A stretch of DNA of 64,000 nucleotides from JAAZBA01 sp964461815. GTDB taxonomy: Bacteria; Bacillota; Clostridia; Oscillospirales; QAMX01. The translations under genes and the position numbers were made by a program. The stretch lies in assembly GCA_964461815.1 (NCBI GenBank), contig CAYWVF010000012.1:1-64000 (forward strand). Direction: 5' to 3'. The notes beneath the pieces are model-generated. The model saw only the letters and a list, made by a program, of their open reading frames with translations, did no database searches and was not told where the DNA came from. This document shows, piece after piece, positions 17,064 to 25,726 of this stretch; position 1 is the first letter of the stretch, and every line of letters begins with the position of its first letter.

Positions 17064-18361
17064 AAAATCTTCCTCAATTCATCTACAAATGTAAGTGATC
17101 TCTCCGCAAGCGCGGCATATCTTTCGGATTTTTTCTTTATTCTTACATCCAACGGCTCGATCAGTCCATATGTAACATTCATTGGCTGGAAATCCGACAC
17201 GCTTCCGCCACTCACGTATTCCACAAGCGCTCCGATCGCAGTCTTTCTTGTGAAGTTTATCGGATCGAGTCCGCGAAGCTTTCTTCCTTTATTTATTCCT
17301 GCAAGCATTCCCGACGATGCTGACTCTACATATCCCTCGACACCTGTCATTTGTCCGGCAAAGCTTATACGCGGCTCACTCAGGAGCTCATAGGACGAGC
17401 CGAGTGTATGCGGAGAATTGATAAATGTGTTCCTATGCATAACTCCATAACGTACAAACTCTGCATTTTTCAGTGCAGGTATCATAGAGAAAACTCTCTT
17501 CTGCTCCGGGAATTTGAGATGTGTCTGGAATCCCACTATGTTATACAGCGTACCTTCTGCATTGTCACGTCTGAGCTGTACTACTGCATACGCAAGCTTT
17601 CCCGTCTCCGGATCGGGCAGACCTATCGGCTTCATCGGTCCGTATGCCAATGTTTCATGTCCTCTCGCCGCCATTACCTCCACAGGCATACAGCCCTCAA
17701 ACACCTTGGAGTTTTCAAACTCGTGAAGGTGTACCGCTTCTGCGTTTACGAGCTCGTGTACAAAGGCATCGTATTCATCCTTATCCATCGGGCAGTTCAA
17801 ATAATCTACTCCGCTACCCTTGCCATAGCGTGATGCAAAAAACGCTTTACTCATATCTACACTTTCGAGTGTAACTATAGGTGCGGATGCATCAAAAAAG
17901 CTTAGATATTTTTTTCCGACCAGCTTCTCTATCTGAGCTGAGATCGCATCGGATGACAACGGTCCCGTAGCTATTATGACCTCACCGTCAGGTATATCTG
18001 TGATCTCCTCACGCACAAGAGTTATATTATCACATGCTTCTATCTTTTTTGTAACGAGAGCTGAGAATCCTTCTCTGTCTACTGCAAGTGCGCCGCCTGC
18101 ATCAACGCATGTAGCGTCCGCACATTCCATTATTAACGAGCCGAGTCTTCGCATTTCTTCTTTGAGCAATCCGACAGCATTCGTAAGCTGATTAGATCGA
18201 AGTGAATTTGAGCATACAAGCTCTGCAAGTGTCGTTTTCTCATGCGCCGGGCTGAATTTTGTCGGCTTCATCTCATACAAAGTGACCTCTATGCCCTGTC
18301 TTGCCAGCTGCCACGCAGCCTCACACCCTGCAAGCCCACCGCCTATAACGCTGCATCTCAT
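17060..18361 (-). CDS. trmFO: Methylenetetrahydrofolate-tRNA-(uracil-5-)-methyltransferase TrmFO
   Basis: TrmFO makes m5U54 in the T-loop of tRNAs with methylene-THF and FADH2 instead of SAM. The 433-residue flavoprotein starts with the dinucleotide fold VIGGGLAGCEAAWQLARQG and continues FSPAHEKTTLAELVCSNS, GGALAVDREGFSALV, LEFPEQKR-type KFPEQKRVFSMIPALKNAEF, GQMTGVEGYVESASSGM and QPMNVTYGLIEPL. All are characteristic. It sits in a four-base overlap chain topA-trmFO-plsX, a frequent Firmicutes order. Confidence 0.96.
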   Translation of the reverse strand: MRCSVIGGGLAGCEAAWQLARQGIEVTLYEMKPTKFSPAHEKTTLAELVCSNSLRSNQLTNAVGLLKEEMRRLGSLIMECADATCVDAGGALAVDREGFSALVTKKIEACDNITLVREEITDIPDGEVIIATGPLSSDAISAQIEKLVGKKYLSFFDASAPIVTLESVDMSKAFFASRYGKGSGVDYLNCPMDKDEYDAFVHELVNAEAVHLHEFENSKVFEGCMPVEVMAARGHETLAYGPMKPIGLPDPETGKLAYAVVQLRRDNAEGTLYNIVGFQTHLKFPEQKRVFSMIPALKNAEFVRYGVMHRNTFINSPHTLGSSYELLSEPRISFAGQMTGVEGYVESASSGMLAGINKGRKLRGLDPINFTRKTAIGALVEYVSGGSVSDFQPMNVTYGLIEPLDVRIKKKSERYAALAERSLTFVDELRKIL

Positions 18362-20487
18362 TCTTCCGATTCCTTCTCTTTTTTAGACTTTTTTTCCACC
18401 TTAGCTTCAACCATTTCAAAATCGCAGCTCTCATTCAAGCATTTTGTGCTCTTTTCGCCTCTGAATGCGTGTTTAAACAGCTTTTTTCCGCATTTCGGGC
18501 ATATTTCATTACTAGGAGTATCCCATGACATGAACTTGCACTCTGCCCAATTTTCACAGGAGTAGTATACTCTGCCTTTTTTGGAAAAACGCTTTGTCAT
18601 TCGTCCACCGCATTTCGGGCATTCTCCCTCAACCACGTCGATTATCTGCTTTATATTCTTGCAGTCCGGATATCCGCTGCATCCCAGGAATTTACCGTAC
18701 TTACTGTACTTATAGACCATCGGCTTTCCGCATTTTTCACAGACCTCACCGCTGTCCTCGTACTCTATCTTAAGTCGTGTTTCTTTGAGATCAGCTTCAG
18801 CCTGCTTTAGCTCGACAGAGAAATCCTTATAGAAGTCCTTGATTATATCCTTCCATTCTTTCTTTCCCGATTCGATATCATCAAGCTTTGCTTCCATACC
18901 TGCTGTAAACTTCACATCGACAATATCACTGAATTTTGCTGTCATAAGGTCTGTAACGACCTCGGCAAGCGGTGTCGGCTTAAGTGCCTTACCCTCTTTT
19001 TCCACATAATCACGCTGCACGACTGTTGATATCGTAGGAGCATACGTAGAAGGTCTGCCGATCCCCAAATCCTCCATCGTTTTTATCATGGATGCCTCAT
19101 TGTATCTTGGCGGCGGCTGAGTGAAATGCTGTGCCGGATCAACGGAGCTCAGCTTTACCTCTTCACCCTCTGCAAGCTCAGGCACCTTGACGTTAACGCT
19201 GTTTTCGTCATCTTCATCCACGGTTTCCTCATATAATGCCGTAAATCCGGGAAATCTCATCGTACTTCCAGAAACCTTGAAGATATGTCTTCCTGCATTT
19301 ATCTCCATGCTCACCGTATCATATACTGCATTTGCCATTTGACATGCCACAAAGCGTTCCCAAATCAGCTTATAAAGCCTATACTGGTCACGTCCGAGGC
19401 TGTCTTTTAGCATATCCGGAGTAAGATTCACATCGGTCGGTCGGATCGCTTCATGAGCATCCTGGGCATTTTTCTTTGTTTTAAATACTCGCAGAGCTTT
19501 CGGGCAATACTCCGGCTCAAAATTGGTTTTAATATATTCACGCACGGAAGCTACAGCTTCGTCCGATAGTCTGAGTGAGTCAGTACGCATATAGGTTATA
19601 AGACCTACTGAGCCATTGCCATTGATATCGATACCCTCATACAGCTCCTGAGCTACCTTCATTGTACGCTTTGACTGCATTCCAAGCTTTTTAGACGCTT
19701 CCTGCTGCATACTTGATGTGATAAACGGTGCAGACGGCTGACGCTGCTTCTTGCTTTTCTTTATCTTGCCGACGATAAAGCTTGCATTTTCTATTTCTTC
19801 CTTGATCTTCATCGTCTGATCTTCACTTTTCAGCTCTACCTTGCCCGTCTCATCACCGAAATATTTACCCTTGAAGGTCTTACGTTCTCCGACCTTTCTC
19901 AGATTAACATCAAGGCTCCAGTATTCCTGCGGTACAAATGCTTTGATCTCACGCTCACGTTCAACTATCAAACGTGTAACTACAGATTGAACACGACCTG
20001 CACTAAGTCCTCTGCGGATCTTTTTCCAAAGGAACGGTGACAGCTTATAACCTACGATCCTGTCTAATACACGTCTTGCCTGCTGTGCATCCACAAGATC
20101 CATATCTATATGTCTCGGATTATTTATTCCGTCTATTACCGCTTTTTTCGTTATCTCATTAAATGTAACTCTGTTCGCTGTTTTATCATCCATTTCAAGA
20201 AGCTGACAGAGATGCCACGATATCGCTTCACCCTCACGATCAGGGTCAGTTGCAAGATAAACCGCATCGCTCTTAGCCGCTGCATCACGCAGCTTTTCTA
20301 TAAGCTCTGCCTTTCCCTCTATAGGTATATATTCCGGATCGAACGTTTTTCTGAGATCGATCCCCAGTTTTTTAGCAGGAAGATCTCTTAAATGACCCAT
20401 TGATGCTTTCACATCATATCCCGATCCCAAATATTTCATTATCGTCTTCGCCTTCGCCGGCGATTCTACTATTACTAGCTTAGACAT
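18358..20487 (-). CDS. topA: DNA topoisomerase I
   Basis: This type IA topoisomerase relaxes negative supercoils. The TOPRIM domain is at the N-terminus (KLVIVESPAKAKTI and the acidic DPDREGEAISWHL). The active-site tyrosine is in GLITYMRTDSLRLSDEA at about residue 300, and GRPSTYAPTISTVVQRDYV follows. The C-terminus carries three four-cysteine zinc ribbons (CEKCGKPMVYK..C, CPKCGGRMTKRFSKKGRVYYSC, CPKCGKKLFKHAFRGEKSTKC), then a charged Lys/Glu tail. At 709 residues it is a typical clostridial length. The gene lies between dprA and trmFO, as in Bacillus. Confidence 0.97.
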   Translation of the reverse strand: MSKLVIVESPAKAKTIMKYLGSGYDVKASMGHLRDLPAKKLGIDLRKTFDPEYIPIEGKAELIEKLRDAAAKSDAVYLATDPDREGEAISWHLCQLLEMDDKTANRVTFNEITKKAVIDGINNPRHIDMDLVDAQQARRVLDRIVGYKLSPFLWKKIRRGLSAGRVQSVVTRLIVEREREIKAFVPQEYWSLDVNLRKVGERKTFKGKYFGDETGKVELKSEDQTMKIKEEIENASFIVGKIKKSKKQRQPSAPFITSSMQQEASKKLGMQSKRTMKVAQELYEGIDINGNGSVGLITYMRTDSLRLSDEAVASVREYIKTNFEPEYCPKALRVFKTKKNAQDAHEAIRPTDVNLTPDMLKDSLGRDQYRLYKLIWERFVACQMANAVYDTVSMEINAGRHIFKVSGSTMRFPGFTALYEETVDEDDENSVNVKVPELAEGEEVKLSSVDPAQHFTQPPPRYNEASMIKTMEDLGIGRPSTYAPTISTVVQRDYVEKEGKALKPTPLAEVVTDLMTAKFSDIVDVKFTAGMEAKLDDIESGKKEWKDIIKDFYKDFSVELKQAEADLKETRLKIEYEDSGEVCEKCGKPMVYKYSKYGKFLGCSGYPDCKNIKQIIDVVEGECPKCGGRMTKRFSKKGRVYYSCENWAECKFMSWDTPSNEICPKCGKKLFKHAFRGEKSTKCLNESCDFEMVEAKVEKKSKKEKESEE

Positions 20488-20502
20488 GTATCCTCCACTA
20501 TT

Positions 20503-21711
20503 TTATATAATAAGCTCATAATATTTTCCGGGCTTCTGTATGATTTTACCATTCAGTTCCATCATTGTCAGCATTGAGAGCAGCTCGGAAGTATCGAGTC
20601 CCGTCTTTTCTGCGATCAGATCAAACTGTGATGCTCCGCTCAATATTGCCTCCGCAATGATCTTTTCTTCTCCGCTGAATTCATTTATACGATCTTTATA
20701 CAGATCCTTATTTTCTTTTCTGACTTCACGTCTTTCGGACTGTTTTTTCTCTTTTATCTCACTCTTCACCGAAGTCTCACGTCTATCCGGCGTGTTTCGT
20801 CTCAACTGCAATATTCTCTCGTAGCTTTTATCGATCTTTACAGGTACAAGACCGAAATCATATATAATATCATCTGCCTCTGTTATCATAGTTGCGCCGT
20901 CCTTTATCAGCGCAAGTGATCCTGCATACTCTTTATCGCCCGGTCTTCCCGGTACAACGTATACGTCTCTACCCTGCTCCATCGCATACGTAGCTGTTAT
21001 TATAGAGCCGCTCTTTTCAGGTGCCGCAGTAACAAGCACACCTGATGATATTCCGGCAATAATTCTGTTTCTCTGAGGAAATGTCCACGGTAGCGGTGGT
21101 GTTCCGGGTGTATTTTCACTGATAACACATCCGTTTTCGATGATTGCATCCATAAGCTTTGCATTACTTTTCGGATAGCATATGTCTACACCACTTCCGA
21201 ATACAGCTATTGTTTTACATCCGGCATCGAGCGCTCCGCAGGCTGCCGCTGAATCCACACCTGCTGCCATTCCGGAAACTATTGTAAATCCCGCTTTTGC
21301 AAGCATATATGACAGCTTATGTGTCAACTCAAGAGAATTCGGTGCGGCTTTTCTCGTACCTACTATTCCAAACGGTACATCTGCTGTCAGGCAGTTTACA
21401 TTACCACGTGCATACAGTATTACAGGAGGGCTATCTATACTTCGAAGCCTCTTTGGATATACATCATCCGTAAAAGATATGACGCTTATCTTCTTCTTTT
21501 CGCATTCCGCTTCAACCTTTTCTGCCAAAGCCAGGCTTCTGTCCTGCTTTATGCTGTTCAGCTCATCTTTTGTCAGCTCAACGCACTTCAACAGTTCAGT
21601 CTCCTGTGCATCATAAACACCACGTGCCCCATCAAAGCGCATACATAATTGCCAAAGCTTATCACGCCTGATGCTTCTCATACTCAGCCATATCCAATGC
21701 TTAAGCGCCAT
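20503..21711 (-). CDS. dprA: DNA-processing protein DprA (Smf)
   Basis: DprA binds single-stranded DNA and loads RecA, mainly in natural transformation. The Rossmann-like core has GIVGTRKAAPNSLELTHKLS, FTIVSGMAAGVDSAAACGAL, IAVFGSGVDICYPKSN and FPQRNRIIAGISSGVLVTAAP. An N-terminal HhH/SAM-like part and a C-terminal winged helix (ASQFDLIAEKTGLDTSELLS) flank it. A charged linker separates core and winged helix (KEKKQSERREVRKENKD). The ATG at 21711 has AGAGG 12 bases upstream. An ATG at 21723 abuts that site with no spacing and is unlikely. Presence of dprA does not prove competence; no com genes are in the window. Confidence 0.94.
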   Translation of the reverse strand: MALKHWIWLSMRSIRRDKLWQLCMRFDGARGVYDAQETELLKCVELTKDELNSIKQDRSLALAEKVEAECEKKKISVISFTDDVYPKRLRSIDSPPVILYARGNVNCLTADVPFGIVGTRKAAPNSLELTHKLSYMLAKAGFTIVSGMAAGVDSAAACGALDAGCKTIAVFGSGVDICYPKSNAKLMDAIIENGCVISENTPGTPPLPWTFPQRNRIIAGISSGVLVTAAPEKSGSIITATYAMEQGRDVYVVPGRPGDKEYAGSLALIKDGATMITEADDIIYDFGLVPVKIDKSYERILQLRRNTPDRRETSVKSEIKEKKQSERREVRKENKDLYKDRINEFSGEEKIIAEAILSGASQFDLIAEKTGLDTSELLSMLTMMELNGKIIQKPGKYYELII

Positions 21712-21733
21712 ATGCTCACACATCCTCTTTATT

Positions 21734-22513
21734 TCAACATTTACTCATTTCCCACATTACTATCGATGATGCCACAGCTGCATTTAGAGACTCAGCCTTT
21801 CCCTTCATCGGAATTATCAAACAACCATTGCTTGCAGCTAATGCTTCCTTTGAAATGCCATTGCCCTCATTGCCGATCATAACAGCGCAGTTTAAAAGAT
21901 CTTTATTTCTTATATCCTCTGCCGTTTCAGACAACGCAGTAGCATAGACCTTTATATTCATGCTCTGCATCTCATCGAAAAAGGTACTCAGATCCGACTG
22001 TCTTACGTCAACACGAAATAATGATCCCATTGACGATCTCACCGTTTTAGGATTATATATATCACACGTTGAGCCGATAAGCCAAACGATGTCTATTCCG
22101 AATGCGTCTGCGCTCCTTATTACAGTCCCGACATTTCCGGGATCCTGCACAGACTCGAGTGCAATGATCTTTTTCGGCTGCATCCTTTCTTCGGCTCTCT
22201 TCGGCATTTTACATACAAACATTACCCCCTCGGGGCTTTTCAGCGTAGCTGCGTACTCAAATGTATCACTGTCGGCACAATATATTTCACAGTTCATACC
22301 GTTAAGTGTATTTTCGAATTCATCGGAATACTGTTTCCATGCGGATCTCTCCCATAAGACTGCGTCTATCTCCACATGTGAACGTATCGCTTCTCGCAAA
22401 AGCTTTACGCTCTCTCCTACGTATTTTTTCTCGCTGTATCTGAGTTCCCTCTCTCTGGCAAGCTCTCGTAAATACCGCAGCTTTTTGTTTTTTCTTGAAT
22501 CTATTACTATCAT
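21734..22513 (-). CDS. SpoU/TrmH-family RNA 2'-O-methyltransferase
   Basis: This 259-residue SPOUT methyltransferase probably methylates the ribose of an rRNA or tRNA nucleotide. The three family motifs are visible: motif 1 ESVQDPGNVGTVIRSADAFG, motif 2 VMIGNEGNGISKEAL, and motif 3 IPMKGKAESLNAAVASSIV, which builds the knotted SAM site. An N-terminal substrate-binding domain (about 1-100) resembles that of TsnR/RlmB relatives. The exact target cannot be read from sequence. It is the first gene of the minus-strand superoperon, 22 bases before dprA. Confidence 0.9.
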   Translation of the reverse strand: MIVIDSRKNKKLRYLRELARERELRYSEKKYVGESVKLLREAIRSHVEIDAVLWERSAWKQYSDEFENTLNGMNCEIYCADSDTFEYAATLKSPEGVMFVCKMPKRAEERMQPKKIIALESVQDPGNVGTVIRSADAFGIDIVWLIGSTCDIYNPKTVRSSMGSLFRVDVRQSDLSTFFDEMQSMNIKVYATALSETAEDIRNKDLLNCAVMIGNEGNGISKEALAASNGCLIIPMKGKAESLNAAVASSIVMWEMSKC

Positions 22514-22550
22514 ATCATCTCGACACTGTTTCTCAATTTATATCCTGCTT

Positions 22551-22575
22551 AGAGTCTTATTATACCACCGACTCT
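22551..22575 (-). promoter_or_regulatory. Possible promoter with palindrome ahead of the SpoU methyltransferase gene
   Basis: TATAAT on the minus strand (22559-22564) is enclosed by an AGAGTC/GACTCT inverted repeat (22551-22556 and 22570-22575). No convincing -35 element is visible, so this is tentative. The intergenic stretch 22576-22723 otherwise holds only AT-rich DNA and a TTGACA-like hexamer. Confidence 0.35.
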
Positions 22576-22723
22576 GTGGATATAATTCCGATATATTATT
22601 ATATTTACCGAAGTCCCTCATACTCATATGTTAAAATAAATATTCATTCGCTTTAAATCGGTTCTTTTTCTCATCATTTAAGCCTAAAAAAACGAGAAAA
22701 TGTCAATTGTTTTAAACACAGCA

Positions 22724-22755
22724 TTAAGGTCTGAAGCTCTTGTTTCAGACCTTAA
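22724..22755. terminator. Perfect 12-bp hairpin after the membrane-protein gene
   Basis: TTAAGGTCTGAA (22724-22735) pairs perfectly with TTCAGACCTTAA (22744-22755) around an 8-base loop. It lies 11 bases past the stop of the gene at 22767-23453. The T-run after the stem on the minus strand is poor, so efficient termination is uncertain. Confidence 0.55.
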
Positions 22756-22766
22756 TCTTTAATTGC

Positions 22767-23453
22767 TCAATTTTCCTTATTGTTCAGATCATCTACCAAT
22801 GCTTTTCCCAGTGCGGTCGCATACTCGTATCTGTTGGCAATACCTTCCTTTTCAATGTTATCATCAGAGCAATCCTTCATTACGAAATAGAAATCTCCAC
22901 GCTCGATGAGACTGTCAAGACCCTCAAAAAGGAACGTATCATTTATAGGTATTCTGTATTTATTGCCATCATATTCCACGCCGAACTTACTCAATTCGGC
23001 TACGGCTTCATTTGCTTTCATATATCGATATCCGTAATCATCGACAATATAGAACGTTACATCGTCGTCTATCATAAATGTTACGACCTGATCGTATGCT
23101 GCAAGCTGATACTCGTCTTGCGGCTCCTCCGCAAGATTCAAATACGTAGATGTTACATGAACTCTGCCATCTCCGTCCGCATCCGAAGCATATACTTCTG
23201 CTTTCGCTTTTATAGCTTCGCTTTCATCAGTAGTTATAACCGTATCGGATATCATTATAACACGCATATCGCTTTGTACATTCGTTACAACATCAACTAT
23301 AAACCATATTGTAAGCATAAGTATAAAACCGATCACAAGTACAGGCACTTTATAATAGTACCAGTAATTTGCAAACCATTTTACTAACGGATTTGACGAT
23401 TTCGTGTAATCCGGCTTTCCATCATCTCTGAGCGGTAACTTTTCTTTTGCCAA
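22767..23453 (-). CDS. Single-pass membrane protein of unknown function
   Basis: This 228-residue protein has a short basic cytosolic N-terminus, one hydrophobic helix at about residues 35-56 (VPVLVIGFILMLTIWFIVDVV), and an acidic external domain of about 170 residues. No known catalytic motif or lipobox is visible. The domain is rich in Asp/Tyr (EEPQDEYQLAAYDQVVTFM, IDDDVTFYIVDDYGYRYM). The start is a TTG at 23453 with AAGGAG 9 bases upstream. It stands alone downstream of lysS, separated by an unusual long inverted repeat (23583-23626). An extracytoplasmic sensor or wall-associated protein is possible but not shown. Confidence 0.75.
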   Translation of the reverse strand: MAKEKLPLRDDGKPDYTKSSNPLVKWFANYWYYYKVPVLVIGFILMLTIWFIVDVVTNVQSDMRVIMISDTVITTDESEAIKAKAEVYASDADGDGRVHVTSTYLNLAEEPQDEYQLAAYDQVVTFMIDDDVTFYIVDDYGYRYMKANEAVAELSKFGVEYDGNKYRIPINDTFLFEGLDSLIERGDFYFVMKDCSDDNIEKEGIANRYEYATALGKALVDDLNNKEN

Positions 23454-23582
23454 TGATATCTCTCCTTGTAAATAAAACCAATTTCAATACTTTTACGGCG
23501 ATTCTATACTGCTGTCAGGTCTAACATATTTTTCAGATGAACTCCTGTTATCACGCTTTCAAGAGCTCAGGTATCACGATAT

Positions 23583-23626
23583 CCTCGATATTTATAGGTA
23601 TCCTTTGATATCTATAAATATCGAGG
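23583..23626. repeat. Long inverted repeat between lysS and the membrane-protein gene
   Basis: CCTCGATATTTATAG (23583-23597) is perfectly complementary to CTATAAATATCGAGG (23612-23626). TATC/GATA extends the stem inward after one G-T position, leaving a CTTT loop. The arm is therefore about 20 bp, much longer than a usual terminator, and no T-run follows on the minus strand. Confidence 0.7.
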
Positions 23627-23641
23627 TTTCTATAGCTATTT

Positions 23642-25126
23642 TCAGTCTAAAGACTTCATTGTGGGGAACAAAAGCACATCTCTGATAGACTGTGCATCTG
23701 TGAGGAACATTACCAGTCTGTCGATACCAATGCCTATACCGCCTGTCGGGGGCATACCATATTCAAGAGCCGTAAGGAAGTCCTCATCTGTATGGCTGGC
23801 TTCTTCATCACCCTGTGCAAACAGTTCTTCCTGAGCCGCAAAGCGCTCTCTCTGATCGATCGGATCGTTAAGCTCCGAATATGCATTTGCAAACTCTCTT
23901 TGTGTAATGAACAGCTCAAATCTCTCCGTAAGATCAGGTCTGCCCGGCTTCTTCTTTGTCAAAGGAGATATCTCTATAGGATGATCGATAACGAATGTAG
24001 GCTGGTCAAGATGGCATTCTACGAATTCTTCAAAGAACATGCTCAAAAGGTCACCCTTCTTATGTCTTGCTTCAAACTCTATGCCCTTTTCCTTTGCAAG
24101 AGCCTTAGCCTCTTCAAATGTTATCGCATCAAAGTCGATACCTGTATACTTCTTAACAGCATCTGTCATTGAAATACGTTCAAACGGCTTTTCAAGATCG
24201 ATCACTACCTCACCGTATTTAACAGTTGTCGTGCCGAGCACCTTTTTTGCAACTGTACGGATAAGATTTTCGGTAAGATCCATCATTCCGTTGTAATCTG
24301 TATATGCCTGATAAAGCTCCATGAGTGTAAATTCCGGATTATGCTTGATATCACAGCCTTCGTTTCTGAAAACTCTGCCTATCTCGTATACTCTTTCCAT
24401 TCCACCTACAATAAGGCGCTTAAGGTAAAGCTCAAGCGAGATACGAAGCTTCAGATCCTCATCAAGTGTATTATGATGTGTAACGAACGGACGAGCTGCC
24501 GCACCGCCTGCATTATGAACAAGGATCGGCGTTTCGACCTCAACGAAGTCCTCTCCGTCAAGATAATTTCTGATCTCCTTGATGATCTGGGAACGCTTCA
24601 TAAATGTATCCATAACCTCAGGGTTTACGATGAGGTCAAGATAACGCTGACGATAACGCATATCCGTATTGGTAAGTCCATGGTACTTCTCAGGTAAAGG
24701 AAGAAGTGATTTTGTCAAGAGTCTAAGCTCTTTAGCATGTACGGATATTTCACCGCGTCGTGTTTTAAATACGAAGCCCTTTACCTCGATAATATCACCG
24801 ATATCCCATTTTTTGAACTCAGCAAACGATTCCTCGCCTACGTCATCCTTCTTAACATAGACCTGTATCCTGCCTTTGCGGTCATATACATCGATAAAGT
24901 TTGCCTTACCCATGTCACGCCAAGTCTTTATTCTGCCGCAAATACAAACATCCTGATTCTCAAGCTCATCAAAGCGTGCTACAACATCAGAAGAATGTAT
25001 ATTCTGATCCGCCGTTGTTATAACAAACGGATCACGTCCGTCCTTTTGAAGAGCATCAAGCTTATCTCTTCTTATTTGAAGTATTTCACTTAGCTCTTGA
25101 ACGTTATTTTCAATATTATTATCCAT
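23642..25126 (-). CDS. lysS: Lysyl-tRNA synthetase, class II
   Basis: It charges tRNA-Lys in the cytoplasm. The 494-residue protein has the N-terminal OB-fold anticodon-binding domain (VCICGRIKTWRDMGKANFIDVYD) and a class II catalytic core. Motif 1 is MRYRQRYLDLI, motif 2 VYEIGRVFRNEGCD with HNPEFTLMELYQAY, and motif 3 GGIGIGIDRLVMFL near the C-terminus. Start and length agree with Firmicutes LysS. It follows greA by 25 bases and is probably transcribed from the greA promoter; greA-lysS is a common pair. Confidence 0.97.
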   Translation of the reverse strand: MDNNIENNVQELSEILQIRRDKLDALQKDGRDPFVITTADQNIHSSDVVARFDELENQDVCICGRIKTWRDMGKANFIDVYDRKGRIQVYVKKDDVGEESFAEFKKWDIGDIIEVKGFVFKTRRGEISVHAKELRLLTKSLLPLPEKYHGLTNTDMRYRQRYLDLIVNPEVMDTFMKRSQIIKEIRNYLDGEDFVEVETPILVHNAGGAAARPFVTHHNTLDEDLKLRISLELYLKRLIVGGMERVYEIGRVFRNEGCDIKHNPEFTLMELYQAYTDYNGMMDLTENLIRTVAKKVLGTTTVKYGEVVIDLEKPFERISMTDAVKKYTGIDFDAITFEEAKALAKEKGIEFEARHKKGDLLSMFFEEFVECHLDQPTFVIDHPIEISPLTKKKPGRPDLTERFELFITQREFANAYSELNDPIDQRERFAAQEELFAQGDEEASHTDEDFLTALEYGMPPTGGIGIGIDRLVMFLTDAQSIRDVLLFPTMKSLD

Positions 25127-25151
25127 CTCGGTTAGTATCCTTTCAATAAAA

Positions 25152-25625
25152 TTACTCTAAAATATCAACAAGCAAATACTTAAAAGTGCCACCGGGTGCA
25201 TTTACAACTACCTCTTCGCCCTTTCTCTTTCCCATAAGAGCTTTTCCTATCGGAGACTCGTCGCTGATACTACCGTGAAGAGGATCTGCTTCCTGTGTAC
25301 CTACAACTCTGTATATCTCCTCGGTATCGTCCTCAAGATCGCGTACTTTTACCTTTACACCGATGTCTACTATATCTGTATTTACGATATCTTCATTAAT
25401 TACAACATAATTTGACAGTATTTCATTGAGCTCATCAAGACGTCCCTCAAGCTTACCCTGTTCAAGTCTGGCTTCATCATATTCGCTATTCTCAGACAAG
25501 TCACCGTGAGATCTCGCTTCCTTTATTCTGTCAAGGACTTCCTTCTTTTTAACTGTTCCCAAATACTCTCTTTCGGCTTCTAATTCTGCTACTCTCGCCG
25601 CAGTAAGTTTGTACTGCTTCGTCAT
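25152..25625 (-). CDS. greA: Transcription elongation factor GreA
   Basis: GreA rescues backtracked RNA polymerase by stimulating transcript cleavage. The N-terminal coiled coil (RVAELEAEREYLGTVKKKEV) carries the acidic tip SEYDEARLEQGKLEGRLDEL, with the catalytic DLSENSEYDEA. The C-terminal FKBP-like domain ends SPIGKALMGKRKGEEVVV. The ATG at 25625 (MTKQYKL) follows GGGAGG by 9 bases. An earlier in-frame start at 25643 precedes that site and is rejected. A perfect promoter lies at 25670-25698. Confidence 0.95.
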   Translation of the reverse strand: MTKQYKLTAARVAELEAEREYLGTVKKKEVLDRIKEARSHGDLSENSEYDEARLEQGKLEGRLDELNEILSNYVVINEDIVNTDIVDIGVKVKVRDLEDDTEEIYRVVGTQEADPLHGSISDESPIGKALMGKRKGEEVVVNAPGGTFKYLLVDILE

Positions 25626-25669
25626 ATCTGTATTTCCTCCCACTTCTAATACATCTTATATAAATAATT

Positions 25670-25698
25670 ATTATATATGACCATACCGCTTATGTCAA
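25670..25698 (-). promoter_or_regulatory. greA-lysS promoter
   Basis: TTGACA (25693-25698) and TATAAT (25670-25675) on the minus strand are perfect consensus hexamers with a 17-base spacer. The -35 also forms one arm of a TGTCAAT/ATTGACA inverted repeat (25693-25699 and 25707-25713). Confidence 0.88.
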
Positions 25699-25726
25699 TA
25701 AAGAAAATTGACATTTTTTATGATAT

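Noticed and set aside
25693..25713. Terminator for the S41 protease gene
   Set aside because: The TGTCAAT/ATTGACA stem has its T-run on the wrong side for the minus strand and includes the greA -35 hexamer.
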